From assembly GCA_963978895.1 (NCBI GenBank), contig OZ022239.1, positions 34,737,542 through 34,801,541 of the forward strand: DNA of 64,000 nt. The letters run 5' to 3'. Below, piece after piece: positions 1 through 16,242 of this stretch (its first letter is position 1; the number at the start of each line of letters is the position of its first letter). The notes under the pieces are model-generated. The model saw only the letters and a program-made list of their open reading frames with translations, did no database searches and was not told where the DNA came from. The DNA is from Erpobdella octoculata. Lineage: Eukaryota; Annelida; Clitellata; Hirudinida; Erpobdellidae. The position numbers were made by a program, and so were the translations under genes.

Positions 1-59
1 GATAGAAAATCCTGACCCAACCCAACAAAAAAGTTTTTAAAACATGTTTAAAACATGTA

Positions 60-460
60 TACTAGCATGTAAAAATTTTAAAATACATGAAGAGTGGCTC
101 AGAATGCTAACACGCGTAGCACATCTAATAAGTTCAATTGATTCCACCTTTTCCGCAGATAGGCTTGACGTTATGTAAGTTTTTGTGTGTCCCACAGAAG
201 AAAAGCCACGCTCAGACTGAGCTGAACTGGCAATTCATTGTATGCTGTTTTCAAAACTGAAGTGGTTCATTATATGACCTTGACACTTGCATTGCTTTGT
301 ACGCTGTCAAATCATCTTTGCCTGAGTGCACTACAGCACGTTTTGACTCCATATATTGACATGCCATCTTGAAGATTGGCAAACGGATCAATTCGGGCTC
401 TCTTTGAGGGTGGTTCACTTTCCGCATCCTATGACGTTCTAAAATAATACACACATTGTA
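60..460 (-). pseudogene. possible hAT-type transposase relic
   Basis: On the - strand a short stretch (about 170 down to 80) reads SSLSAEKVESIELIRCA, which resembles the C-terminal end of hAT transposases, where a serine/leucine-rich segment precedes a conserved EKVE-type helix. A 67-residue open stretch lies at 454-251. No intact reading frame joins them and no terminal repeats were found. The resemblance is weak, so this is a guess. Confidence 0.22.
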
Positions 461-552
461 TTAAAGTAAAGTCATAAACGTAAATAATAGAAGGTCGCTA
501 ACGCTAAATTGTTTCAGTTTTCTATAGTTAAATAATATATATATCGATAATT

Positions 553-711
553 CTATTGACAAGGCGCGCCGTTTAAATAAGCGTCGAAATTGCTATTGAC
601 GTGGCGGAAAGTTAGGGTTAGGATTAATATGCTAAAAATATTAATAATACGCTCCGGCATGTCAATAGCAATTTCACAGCTTATTGCCATGGCGAGCGTT
701 TTGTCAATAGC
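553..711. mobile_element. MITE-like foldback element (short palindromic repeat)
   Basis: Two arms of about 55 bases (553-608 and 655-711) are reverse complements with a few mismatches. The outer ends read CTATTGACAA and TTGTCAATAG, and the inner ends share a GTCAATAGCAATTTC block. The roughly 45-base spacer carries two TTAGGG-like units. The structure fits a non-autonomous inverted-repeat element. No clear target duplication was seen and no protein is encoded. Confidence 0.55.
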
Positions 712-1254
712 ACTGACCGTTATATATACCATACCCCTTATCGAAAATTAGTACCTAATTGGCAAATTTTCTAGATACCATCTGGCACCGATTAATTAAA
801 AAAAAAGCCTTACCTCTCAGATTAGATTCAATCTCAATCGTTCTCATCAAATATGCTACCATTTTGTCCAGTTACGTATAAATTGAAATGTAAACATTCG
901 AACGGAGACGACGTTGAAAATTTTTAATCATACATTTCTAAAACTACAAAAAAAATTTTGTAATAAAAATTATATATCGGGTTTTTTGCAAACTTTAAAG
1001 TCGACCAAACCCACCTCAGGTTGAAAATTCTCGAACCAACCCAACCCTACCCAACCCAACCTGACCCAACCCAACCCAATCCATGGGTCAACCCAACCCA
1101 TGGATTAAATTGCTTAAAAATATTGCTAGTACTAAGGCGAGGTAAGCTGCGAAATTTTAATTCGAATTCAATCAAAAGCTAATATATCCGATAAATAAAA
1201 TTTTAGTAAAAAACTCATATACATAAATGCATACTCAAAAAGAAAAATACATTT
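712..1254. other. AT-rich stretch with a CCCAA-rich tract
   Basis: No gene is visible. Positions 1018-1105 carry a degenerate CCCAACCCAAC repeat, also seen at 12-30 near the window start. This pair may be related subterminal repeats of a lost element. Confidence 0.4.
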
Positions 1255-1664
1255 ATACATACATACATACATACATACATACATACATACATACATACAT
1301 ACATACATACATACATACATACATACATACATACATACATACATACATACATTCATACATACATACATACATACATACATACATACATACATACATACAT
1401 ACATACATACATACATACATACATACATACATACATACATACATACATACATACATACATACATACATACATACATACATACATACATACATACATACAT
1501 ACATACATACATACATACATACATACATACATACATACATACATACATACATACATACATACATACATACATACATACATACATACATACATACATACAT
1601 ACATTCATACATACATACATACATACATACATACATACATACATACATACATACATACATACAT

Positions 1665-1695
<31 letters not shown>

Positions 1696-1873
1696 TACAT
1701 ACATACATACATACATACATACATACATACATACATACATACATACATACATACATACATACATACATACATACATACATACATACATACATACATACAT
1801 ACATACATACATACATACATACATACATACACACATGCATACATACACATACCTACATACATACGTACGTACG
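1255..1873. repeat. (CATA)n microsatellite, about 620 bp
   Basis: A nearly pure tetranucleotide array, interrupted by ATTC variants near 1352 and 1604 and an (AC)n block near 1680-1694. Open frames across it on both strands encode only His-Thr-Tyr-Ile or Met-Tyr-Val-Cys repeats and are artefacts. Confidence 0.98.
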
Positions 1874-2136
1874 TTGCTTCATAAAATACTCTTGTCCCAT
1901 ATTTTTTCCTACTGACGAGTCAGAAAGAAGTCTAGTGATAAAAGAAAGGAATAAAAAGTGTAAATCGGCGTTGATAGTAACTCTTCATGAAGTTGTCGTC
2001 CGATTCAGTAGGGTCGATATTTTAATGCTGTCAGTCCTTTGAAGAATACAGCGTGATAGTCCTGGTGGCTTCTTTGACCGTGCCGCTGTTTGGCTGTTGT
2101 CGGTGATGTTAAGGCTGGACGTACGTAAGTGGCGGC

Positions 2137-2241
2137 TGTGTGTGTGTGTGTGTGTGTGTGCCATAAAAACGTCGGACGGAAGTACAACGTCAAAAATTTT
2201 ACTTCACATTAAACTTCTCTCCCCCAGCATATCTCTCTCTT

Positions 2242-2340
<99 letters not shown>

Positions 2341-2360
2341 ACTCTCTCTCTCTTTCTCTA
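2137..2360. repeat. (GT)n and (CT)n microsatellites
   Basis: A (GT)n run lies at 2137-2160 and a polypyrimidine CT array at about 2230-2360. No coding capacity is credible here. Confidence 0.95.
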
Positions 2361-2482
2361 TCTCGCTTTCTTCTTTTCTTGTTACCCCTATCTCTCTCAC
2401 TGTGTAAGCAATAGTTACAATTGTTATAATGCTATAATGCTTACCCTTATCTTTCTCTCATTGTGTAAACAATAGTTACATT

Positions 2483-2829
2483 TTTTATACTACAATTTAC
2501 ATAGCGCCGTAGGCAGCAGAAGCCGCTTTAAGGGCGCTTTACAATGTTGGCAACTTGCAGATAAGACTAACGGCGTATGCGGTGTTTTACGGCGCCGCTG
2601 GCAGCCCCGCATACTACTCGATAGCTCCACAAGTGCACGAAGGACTTTAACCCACAACCGAAATTGGTACTCATTTATCGACCACTTAAGGATGAAACGC
2701 TGAGTTGACGTTAGCACATGTCATTTAGTGAGTTTCTTGCTCAAGGAAATTACGTGCCCGGACCAGGAATCGAACCCAGGTTCTCCGATTCTCAAATCAG
2801 GTGTCTATACCACTAGACCAACACGTCAC
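2483..2829 (-). mobile_element. tRNA-derived SINE
   Basis: Read on the - strand from 2829, the head contains an A-box-like TGGTCTAGTGG and a B-box GGTTCGATTCC about 40 bases apart, as in a tRNA-like RNA polymerase III promoter. Behind the head comes CCTTGAGCAAGAAACTCACT, which resembles the conserved core of MIR/Deu-type SINEs, then GATAAATGAGTACC. The tail contains CATTGTAAAGCGCC, a common SINE tail motif. It is not a functional tRNA gene because the acceptor stem does not pair. Two diverged copies of a tail-like segment (TGTGTAAnCAATAGTTACA) lie at 2400-2480. Confidence 0.72.
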
Positions 2830-3103
2830 ACATTGCTATACCGTAACAGTAATAAAGTTTGACAAACTTAAAAACTCCAAGGTAACTTAACAAATGCTTT
2901 GCATGCATAAAAGTTTAAGTTAAAAACGTAAACATTTTATTAATTTTGTTAGTTTAATGCAAAATTAATACATTTTTATTATATAAAAAAGCTTCTATAT
3001 TATATGAGACGTGGATCCTAATACCAGTGGGCTTGCTGAATGGGGATCTGTCACGTGTTTAATTCAACGTGTCAACGTTCAATTTTAAAGTGCAATGCTC
3101 CAT
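2830..3103. other. no feature seen
   Basis: AT-rich single-copy-looking DNA without a credible reading frame. Confidence 0.4.
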
Positions 3104-6796
<3,693 letters not shown>

Positions 6797-7082
6797 ATAT
6801 GTTTTACATCATAAAAAATTTATTTTTAAAAAACAATGTTTTTCTTGCGCCCTAAAAAGTATAAAATAATATTCCTATAATTCATATACAACGAAAAACG
6901 TTGCGGGCGCATTATTTTTTATAACTATTTGTTTTACTAAAGTTTTGATGTTGTAGCCTATACGCTCGCAACGTTTTTCATTGTATAGAAATTATAGGAA
7001 TATTATTTTATACTTTTTAAGGCGCAAGAAACACGTTGTTTTTAAAAAAAAAAAGTTTTTTATGATGTAAAAATTATTTTCT
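6797..7082. mobile_element. long inverted repeat (foldback/MITE-like)
   Basis: The left arm (6797-6909) and right arm (6963-7082) are reverse complements over more than 100 bases. Shared blocks include TTACATCATAAAAAA, TAAAAAGTATAAAATAATAT and GAAAAACGTTGCG. The spacer is about 53 bases. No protein is encoded and no target duplication was identified. It lies about 450 bp upstream of the neuroligin start codon, so its transcript could fold if it is part of the 5' region. Confidence 0.7.
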
Positions 7083-7525
7083 ACTTTTTCGTTTTTGATG
7101 GATGAAATTTTGTAAGCATTTGAGTTTTTTAGTTTTTTTGCTAGGTGCCGTTGAATTTAAAATCTTATAACTTTTTTAAATTTTTTTCACTAGGTGGTAA
7201 TATATAATCAACCTAATGCACGTTTAAAAAACACCATCGTATTGGATTCGACACCTAGTAACGTTTATAAGCGAGTAAGAAATAGACATCTATGTGCAGT
7301 ACGTAGGCAGCATCTTATAATTTAATTCTATATTCGCTGACAGACAAACCTTCAAACAGCTAAGTGACCTAATAAAAACGTTGTAAAATAGACTGATAGA
7401 CAATAAATATCTTAAAGCTAATAAAAAAGCGTTTGTTATTTTATTTCAGAAAGAAATGCATTAAAGCACTCATTGATGTGAAATCAAAGTTCTGCTTGTT
7501 ATTCATTCCTCCTTAACTCTTCAGC
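7083..7525. other. upstream region of neuroligin, no element recognised
   Basis: AT-rich DNA between the foldback element and the neuroligin start. No TATA box or initiator can be assigned with confidence. Confidence 0.3.
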
Positions 7526-7527
7526 AG
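7526..7527 (+). promoter_or_regulatory. probable splice acceptor just upstream of the neuroligin ATG
   Basis: A pyrimidine-rich run followed by TTCAGCAG ends five bases before the ATG at 7533. This suggests a separate upstream 5' UTR exon spliced close to the start codon. Inference from sequence only. Confidence 0.4.
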
Positions 7528-7532
7528 GAAAA

Positions 7533-8109
7533 ATGAACCCAAAGAACAGATTCTCCCATCATCAACGCCACCGACGAACTACCGGATATAGATTTTGCTC
7601 CAACTTCGTTTTCTGGACTGTAACGACTTTGTGTCTACTGACGCAACCGTTGTTCAGCTGCTGCCAAGTACTTCAACGAGACAACCACGGTTCCCTTCCA
7701 AGCATAGCAGCTCAGCAGCTGTCAACTCCAAGTTCTCGTGTGGTTTCCACGCAGTACGGAAAAGTTCACGGTTTCCTGGTAAAAGTTCCTCCAGCTGGTA
7801 GAATCACCAAACTGAGCCTTCACCCACGAACGCCTCCTTCGTTAGTCGAAGTCTTCTACGGCCTGCAATACGCCACGGTCTTTGGAGGAAATCTGCGCTT
7901 CATGCCACCAACGAGCTCCATAGAAAAATGGGAAGGGGTTAAACCGGCGGGAAAGCTTCAGCCGGTGTGCCCTCAAAAAATACCTGATCTGAATGAACTG
8001 GCTGCCAACAGTCCTGCCAAGAAGGTTGAACGAATTGCCAGAATGATTCCTTATTTGAGGCAGCAGCAAGAAGAGTGTCTTTTCCTTAATATCTACGTTC
8101 CTCATTACG
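7533..8109 (+). CDS. neuroligin-like, coding exon 1
   Basis: This is the first coding exon of a neuroligin, a postsynaptic cell-adhesion protein of the carboxylesterase fold that binds neurexin. It encodes about 192 residues. A hydrophobic segment at residues 27-45 would serve as signal peptide. VVSTQYGKVHGF follows as the first strand of the esterase-like domain. Then come a YGLQYA motif, LQPVCPQ and EECLFLNIYVP, which carry the two cysteines and the hallmark LNIYVP of cholinesterases and neuroligins. The ATG at 7533 is preceded by a splice acceptor. The exon ends in phase 1 at a GTCAGT donor (8110), and the following intron is about 23.3 kb. Confidence 0.9.
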
Positions 8110-8289
8110 GTCAGTTTTTTTGCTTTTAAGTTTAAAAATTAACGAACTTTTACGGAAAGTTTTGAAAAAATTTTAAAGCTTTAAAAAAGCATAATTTGTT
8201 TTTTTGAATCGTTCATAAAACGAAATTTTTATTTCAATCTCGTGTTGTTTCCACGGCAACCATCGTCACGACACTTGAAAGTTTATTAT

Positions 8290-8455
8290 AAAAAAGAAAG
8301 AGATAGAAAAAAGAAAGAAAACAAAGAGACATTCAGAGAGAAAGAAATAAAAGAAAGAGAGAAAGAAAAAGAAAAGATAGAGAAAAGGGAGAGAGAAAAA
8401 AGAAAGAGAGAGAAAAAAAAGAAAAGAAAGAGAGAGAAACAGAAAAGAAAAGGAA
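8290..8455. repeat. purine-rich (GAAA/GA) tract
   Basis: A tract of about 165 bp of almost pure purines on the + strand. The Lys/Glu/Arg-rich open frame across it is low complexity. Confidence 0.85.
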
Positions 8456-10051
8456 GGTACATCAGGAATGGATATAGATCCTCAACGAGTTTTGTCTGAC
8501 GAAAAGTGAATCGTCTTCTGAATGCAATTGCTGCTTCTCCCAGTTTTCAGTTGTTCATCAACGGCACCAGGAAACCTCACGTGCTGTCGGAAGAAAAGAG
8601 ACATTTTGCAAGCTGTCAAAAAACGGAACTCGTTTTGCTTAAAAAACCGTTTTGTGTCACAAGGAGATAAAATTAGTTTTCTGTGGCGTACCAAAAAAAT
8701 CTTACAAGCCTGTTGAGTTTCAAGTGGCACCAAAAAATTTAATTTAAACGAATAAATATTAAATCATCATAAAATTTAAGAACTTTTCAGTTATGAAACT
8801 CATAAAGTCGCTTCGAAAAAGAATATACAAACATGAGAAACATTACAGTGCTTTCCATTCTGAAACGATCTCAAAGAAATAAAGCAGAACGTTTTTACGC
8901 GCAGAAACGTTAAACAAGGACGAGAATTTGTTACTTGAATGTCAAGAAGTTGTGACTTCACGTCGTCGTCTCAAGGACGCAAAAGCGACAAATTTTAAAA
9001 CGTTTTAACGACTTCCGTAGTGTAAACTGTCAGAGAGCATTCGGTGTGTGTTTGTTCGTTTCGTGTAGGTTTGTTGAGGCCTTGAACCTGCCAGTGGAGA
9101 AAACTCATTAAAGCTAAGAGGAAGACTCACAAGCACACACACACATACACACATATACACACCTAAATACACATGTCTTTATAAAATTATTACACGCAAC
9201 TTCTAGAGCTTTCATCCACAGGTGAAATGACATTTATAAGAAATAGTGACAATCTGAAATTAGATTGAAAAATGTATTTCAGATGATTCTATCTTGTTGA
9301 ATTGATGAGATTTCATCAGATTTCTTTTGAACACCTATTTTCTTTCAATGGATGAAAAGATGAGCAAGAAGATACAAAATGATCTCCAAGAGCATAGATG
9401 TTGAGGAAATTTTCTGAAATTGTTTTGCCAGTATAAACTGATAAGAGAAGAAGGATCAAAGCATTAGACAAGAACATTAGAACTCAGAAATGCATTTTAA
9501 ATTATAAACAAAACATAATCTGAAACTGTTTAATTTTGATTTTTCGATCTTGGATATATGAGTAGGCGGAAGAATTACTGGGTGGCTAATTAAATTTAAA
9601 TCCAATTTCAAAGATATAGTAGGTAGGGCTTTATGCTTTGAAGGAACTTTGGCACAGCCTATTTTTCACTCTTAACTAACCCACTCTCCGTCCTACAATC
9701 TAGCTGAAACCTGACAAATAGACTTGCTCTCTGTGAAGATTGCAGTATATTCAAATTAAAGCAAAAAAGGGATGCTGCATAAAAATGATTTATACGAATA
9801 AAAATGTGTTATTTATTGCTATTTGCCATTTAATTAGCTTTATTAATATTGCACATTTTTTCTAGTAGTAAAATCGTTAAAAAGATAGAAAAACCGAAAG
9901 CTTCTCAAACTAAACCAATTTTCTCGTGTTAAGGCCCGCTCGCTATAAGCCAGCAAAAAATGGTTCAGATCTTAGTACAGGATTTCTACTCAGGTTTCAG
10001 CATAAATCTTTTTTAATAATAACAATTATTTATTATTATTTTATTTTTTTA
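8456..10051. other. no gene seen within intron 1
   Basis: Unremarkable AT-rich intronic DNA with a short (CA)n tract near 9135-9172. Confidence 0.4.
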
Positions 10052-10087
10052 ATATATATATATATACATATATTTTATATATATTTA

Positions 10088-10121
<34 letters not shown>
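10052..10121. repeat. (TA)n microsatellite
   Basis: TA array with a few interruptions, followed by a short (GA)n run at about 10188-10218. Confidence 0.95.
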
Positions 10122-10484
10122 AGTAATAAACGCAGAGATGATAGAGAATCCCCTCCTTTGGATTTGTACTCACCCAGATGAAAGTGGAGCGAAAGAGAAA
10201 GAGAGAGAGAGAGAGAGCTGATTGGAAAGATATGAAAGGAAAAGAATCAATCAGAGAAAAGAAGAAAAGAAAAAAAAAGATAAAGACACAAAGCATATTT
10301 ATTATGATTATTATTATTCTTACTATCATCCTTGTTGTTATTTCTATTTTGTCCGTCATTTTATGCACGTCTGAGAGTGATATATTAGTTTTAAGTGAGT
10401 GAGTATAAGTGGCTGAATGGAAGATCCAGGTAGTGACTGAGTGAGTGAATGATTGAAAGAGTGAGTTCGTTTTCAACTAAAGCC

Positions 10485-10620
10485 AGGCCCGTAGCCAGGT
10501 GGGGTGCAAAAGGGTGCATGCACCCTTTGCAAAAAGAAAGCATGGAAATTTGCACCCTTTGTAATTCTGTTGGCAAAAAAAATAACGTTTGCACCCTAAC
10601 CCCATCACTGGAAATTGTCT
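10485..10620. repeat. dispersed-repeat-like terminus (GCCCGTAGCCAGG motif)
   Basis: Starts with CAGGCCCGTAGCCAGG, followed by three GCACCC/GGGTGC blocks including a GGGTGCATGCACCC palindrome. CAGGGGCGTAGC-like ends are frequent on DNA-transposon relics in invertebrates. A related motif in reverse (GCTACGCCCCTG) is at about 41955. No matching second terminus was found here. Confidence 0.35.
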
Positions 10621-11289
<669 letters not shown>

Positions 11290-11429
11290 TGTATTGGAGA
11301 ACGGACAGCATGAAGAAAGAATGGTTTGTACGCCGCATAGACGTTAAGGAGTAGATAGGTTCGAATTTTATTTCAGTTCGAAGGAATTTTAAATTCTTCA
11401 GATGAAGTAAAAGAAATGTCGTATATTTG

Positions 11430-11580
11430 TACTTGTGCTGCCACTTAAGTACTTGTTCTGCTCTTACTTATGTACTTGTTCTGGTACTTATGTACTTGTT
11501 CTGGTACTTATGTACTTGTTCTGGTACTTATGTACTCGGGCTGGTACTTAAGTATTTGTGCTGGTACTTATTTACTTGTT
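11430..11580. repeat. 20-bp minisatellite
   Basis: About seven tandem copies of a unit close to ACTTGTTCTGGTACTTATGT. The middle copies are identical and the outer ones diverged. Confidence 0.9.
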
Positions 11581-11842
11581 CGATGTTTCACTGTTTCATG
11601 CGTTATTGGATTTAAATCGTTTGAATACGGTATTATGCGATTAAAAAAATCTCTTCTTTAGATGACATTTGAAAACTTATGAAATAATTGTCAGTTACCA
11701 ATCATTACTTAAAATTGTCACAATAAATAAAAAAATATTGAAAATTATAAAAATAATAAGGATGATAACCAAAAAATATAAAACCAACGATAATGATACT
11801 AATAAGAGTAATAGTGAACGAAAACAAGTAAAAATAAAAAAT

Positions 11843-12042
11843 NNNNNNNNNNNNNNNNNNNNNNNNNNNNNNNNNNNNNNNNNNNNNNNNNNNNNNNNNN
11901 NNNNNNNNNNNNNNNNNNNNNNNNNNNNNNNNNNNNNNNNNNNNNNNNNNNNNNNNNNNNNNNNNNNNNNNNNNNNNNNNNNNNNNNNNNNNNNNNNNNN
12001 NNNNNNNNNNNNNNNNNNNNNNNNNNNNNNNNNNNNNNNNNN
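11843..12042. other. assembly gap, 200 N
   Basis: Exactly 200 N bases, a conventional placeholder, so the true length is unknown. The open frames crossing it are meaningless. Confidence 0.99.
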
Positions 12043-12099
12043 CTTTATTTGGATGACAATACATGAATTTAATGTTTCCGACATAAATTAGGTCTTAAA

Positions 12100-12460
12100 T
12101 CAATAAAAATTAATCAAATCAAATACTTCCGGTGCCGACCGAAAGTTTGTGCGACAACGCCCACCCTCCGCTTTTGGGCTATAAACGCTTGTCGAGTCGA
12201 CGTCGAATATCTCCGGAATTACGTGACCATGAAAATAAAACTCAAAAATAACATAGGGGTCTACGAGCCCTAATTCAGGTTTGAATCGCAGGGTCACGTG
12301 ACTTTTGGCTCCGGAGTTATGAGCGCTCGAAAATGGATACCCCTGATTCGGCACAATTTTTTGACTCACGCTGCAGCCACCCCATCAGGCGAAATGGAGC
12401 TGCACTTTACATGAGAAAACGACCCCTGCATGGGACCATCTGATGGAAGAAGAATTTTTC
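12100..12460. other. GC-richer segment, unidentified
   Basis: A segment of higher GC than its flanks with an 89-codon open frame on the - strand (12369-12100) that I do not recognise. Its phrase structure (several CTCCGGA and GTCACGTGAC blocks) looks like part of a dispersed repeat rather than an exon. Confidence 0.3.
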
Positions 12461-12607
12461 AAGTTTGTATTCCGGATATGGATTTATGGGCGTTCAAAGA
12501 GTGCTGTTTTTTTCCAATTTTTTCCAGTTTCATGTCTGTAAGTTTGCACTTTCGTGAATGGAAACAAGTCCGAATAAGCAAGTGTTTATCTAGATTAGAT
12601 TGTCAGG

Positions 12608-12749
<142 letters not shown>

Positions 12750-13159
12750 TAGGTTTTATTTATATGAGTTATATATAAATAAGTTGCATATTTATTTCAG
12801 TTTAGTTTCAGTTAACTAAAATATCAGTTCTGGACCCAGCAACATAAATTATTCAATTGTTATATAAGTAGCAATACATTGTTTTATTACTCGCGTGCTT
12901 TACAATTCAATTCTCAATTCATAACACATTTTTTTTTATAAATTTTTGCATATGAGTTTTATAAAACTTTATAAATAAAATAAGCATTGAATAATTACAA
13001 AACAATCAAATTTTCTTGTCAATCTTTGACATGACGTCAGTGAAATGTCAAAGAACGTTTTTTTCGCAAAACTTTCTCCGCTTGAGTTCAAGCGACATGG
13101 ACATCAGGAAACTGGAATCACTGAAATGCCATGTCCGCTATCATCTTGTCTTCGTTCTC

Positions 13160-13394
13160 TTTTCATCCTCATCCTCATCATCGTCATCGTCACCATTACC
13201 ATCGTCATCATCACCATCATCATAACCATCACAACCATCATGGTCACCGTCACCATCACCATCACCATCACCATCATCCTCAATATCATCACTTTTTGTA
13301 GTACACCGCTAACAACCAACAAATCTTCACCACCATCATCGTCATAGTCATCGTCACCGTCACCATTACCATCATCATTACCATCATCATCATT

Positions 13395-13425
<31 letters not shown>

Positions 13426-13545
13426 CCACCACCACCACCACCACCACCACCACCACCACCACCACCACCACCACCAATACCACCATCATCATCATCATCA
13501 TCATCAGTTTCTGTGGTAAACCGCTTACAACCAACAAATCTTCAT
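13160..13545. repeat. duplicated (CAT)n/(CAC)n block
   Basis: Two adjacent units, each a CAT/CAC-rich array followed by the same unique phrase (GTANACCGCTNACAACCAAC at about 13302 and 13514). This shows a tandem duplication of a roughly 212-bp unit that includes the microsatellite. Open frames here are artefacts. Confidence 0.85.
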
Positions 13546-15778
13546 AGTGATGCACGTGATACCCACCATAGCAATTTCATCAAGCAATTCTTGACTGTAG
13601 CAAAAATCAAAGCTCTTTATGTCACATATTCTTTACAGGCTATTTTTCTACTTGTATGTGTTTTTTGTGTTTTTTTAAATCGATAAAGGTTTTTAAAACT
13701 GTTGTTAAGATGAAGAATTGCAAAAAACTATAAAAAAATGAATTATTTCATTCAACCATCATTAGTCTAACTGCCTACGCAAAGCTCTTCAAAATTTTTC
13801 TCACATTCTGTAGTCAAAAATTATAATCAAACGACAGCACACGCACATAACACGCAAACACATTTATATGATATGTTTCCCGCGCACACAGATTCCCGAT
13901 TCTCCCATGCAAGACCTTCATAAACAAAGCACAAAACTAAGCATAAAAAAACACAGGCTTGTGACATGCGCGAACATTCCCAAGAGACCTTGTCACTTCC
14001 AACAATTTCCAATCTAACAAAGTCTACAGTGGCGATCCCAGTCGTCGCGCGTGACAGATGCTTGACATTACTTCAGACCGGACGTCATAGGAGTTATTGA
14101 TACAAGAAGTTGTCTTTCTCTCTTTTTTTCGGTGTCCCGAAAGGCCAGGCGATTTTTTCCAGTTGTGTAATTGCCGGTCCTAAACAAGTCGCTTTGGGAA
14201 TAGTTTCTAATTCGGAGGTCAGAAAAAAATGGTTGGAAGAGGAAAAGGAGGAGAAACCGGGAATAAAAATTAAATAGGAAAGAAAAAAGAATGGAAAAGA
14301 ATACGAAACTAAAAATAAATTTGATGAACAAAAAGAAAGAGAGCAAAGTAAACAGAGAGAAAGAGAAAGAAAGACAGACAGAGAGTAAAAAGAAAAATGA
14401 AAATATTGAATTGAAACTGTTCATACCATTCTGGAAGTTTTCATTCTTGTTTAAAAAAACACAAAACAAAATCAGTTTTGATTTCTCGATTTCGCTTCTC
14501 TCCTTACATTTTAAAGCTCGCATTATTCGCATTTGCAGCTGCTTGAAATTAGCCGCCATTGCCCGCGGGACCTCTAAGAGGGAGGGAGGGAGTCGTGACG
14601 CGGGCGTGTGGTAGGGAGTGAGGGAGGGCATGAACACTTGCATGTTTGCATATCGTATCGAAACCTTTTCCAGATGATGCATATCCAAGGAGGAAATTTT
14701 TGCCTCGGATGCAAATTCGAGCAATAAAAGTAGTGTTCCATCAAAGCCGAGCGATTGCGTCTATATGCGATGTGTGCGTTTATATGCGATATTATTGACA
14801 TCTTTCTGCGGTCCGAAACATTCATTTGGCCATAAAATATTTCATCCGTATTTATCTGTTTTCATATCCTTCAGATTCGAATAGAAACATTCATTTCCGT
14901 CGACTTGTCTGCACGGTAATTTCGTCGTCGTTGTCGCCATAGTAGGAGAAGGAGTGATGCGAGGCTGGTTGAGGGCGATAAAAATGGCAAAGATGTTTTG
15001 GAATGTTCGCGACGGAATAGATGGCGGAAACCTTGTGGAAACGGAAAATCTTTCTGTTTGCCAATTCGTATGCTGCTGCTGAAATCCTCGCTTCAATTTA
15101 TACCTTAATAACGCTGCTAAAAGAGATTAAGAGATTCGATACGAGACTTCAGCCACACGTAGAAGACACAACTGGTGATGGCGAGGAGTTTGCTGAATGC
15201 GCGGTGATTTTACGGTCGACATTGCATTCTTCAGATTTGAATAATTCAAAGAGATGTTCTTCTCGATAGAAAAAAGAGAAAAAAACTGTCTGTTAATTAT
15301 TATTTTTAAACACTTTTACTTAGCTTGACTTCTCTGTCTGTCTGTCTGTCATCAGATTTTGCAATCGATTTTAAACTAACTTCCCGATGAGTTAGAGATT
15401 TCAAAATTTAAACATACCACCGAACTGATTAACAATGCATTCGATCAAATTTTCGGATTGATTGGACAAAATAAAATTCAATAATTATTTGTGATATTTC
15501 CGTCGAACTATTTATTGTCTATGCTAATATGCTCGTTGTTTATGTAACAGAATGTGGCCTACACAATCGATTATATAAAAGTGTGTTTTAAAAAACTTTC
15601 TTTTTGATTTACTGGTTTAACAATTCCGCTAGAGGATCTATCCTTTGAAGCAATTAACGATTTTGTATAACTATTCATGTGTCAAGAGTATATAAATAAC
15701 TTTTCCAAATTTTTGTAATTTGAATATTTTTATATTTTATTATTTTGTTTTTATCTATACAAGCATTAGAAAAACTTC
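13546..15778. other. no gene seen within intron 1
   Basis: Longer open frames (for example 14724-14068 on the - strand) are AT-rich or low complexity with no recognisable domain. A GGGAGGGAGGGAG tract lies near 14580. Confidence 0.35.
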
Positions 15779-15810
15779 TAAAACCCCGGCAACGCCGGCT
15801 ACCGCGCTTA
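15779..15810 (+). mobile_element. degenerate Helitron family B 3' end
   Basis: Contains the CCGGCAACGCCGG hairpin followed by CTACCGCGCTTA, a decayed form of the family B terminus (hairpin, about 8 bases, CTAG). Only this end is recognisable. Confidence 0.45.
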
Positions 15811-16242
15811 TTATTTTATAAAAAAATTCTATAAAAATAACCTGAAAACGTGAATCACATAAAACATTTAATATTGTAATTGACGAGCTATCAAACCAAA
15901 ACAATTTTTACATGCTTTTATTAACTTTCACTTGTCGGGTGTCCATGGGATGTCCGTGGACGTTTTGAAGCTCGGGAGATCATTATAAAATTATCCAACT
16001 TCAAAAAAATATTAAGTTTAATTTAACAAAAATAACCATAAAAAATTTAAAAAAAAAATTAAAAAATTTTTTTTTTTTTAAATTAAAGAAACATATGATA
16101 ATGACGACAAAGAATTTTCATCGTTGTAGTAACTACAAACATATTTTGTTTACTATTCACCAGAGGTAATATTTTTACGATACAATGTCGCAAAGAAATT
16201 TTTTAGCTACCTTAAATCTTGTTTCAATTTTTTAAATTAACT

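Noticed and set aside
612..630. Telomere-like TTAGGG units
   Set aside because: Only two imperfect units inside a foldback element; too few for an interstitial telomere.
1168..2042. Long Met-Tyr-Val-Cys and His-Thr-Tyr-Ile frames on both strands
   Set aside because: They are translations of the CATA microsatellite.
2760..2829. A functional tRNA gene
   Set aside because: A and B boxes are present but the acceptor stem does not pair, and the sequence continues into a SINE body.
11669..12091. Open frames containing X residues
   Set aside because: They cross the 200-N assembly gap.
12100..12369. An 89-codon frame as a small gene
   Set aside because: No family recognised, no splice or promoter context, and the region looks like dispersed repeat.
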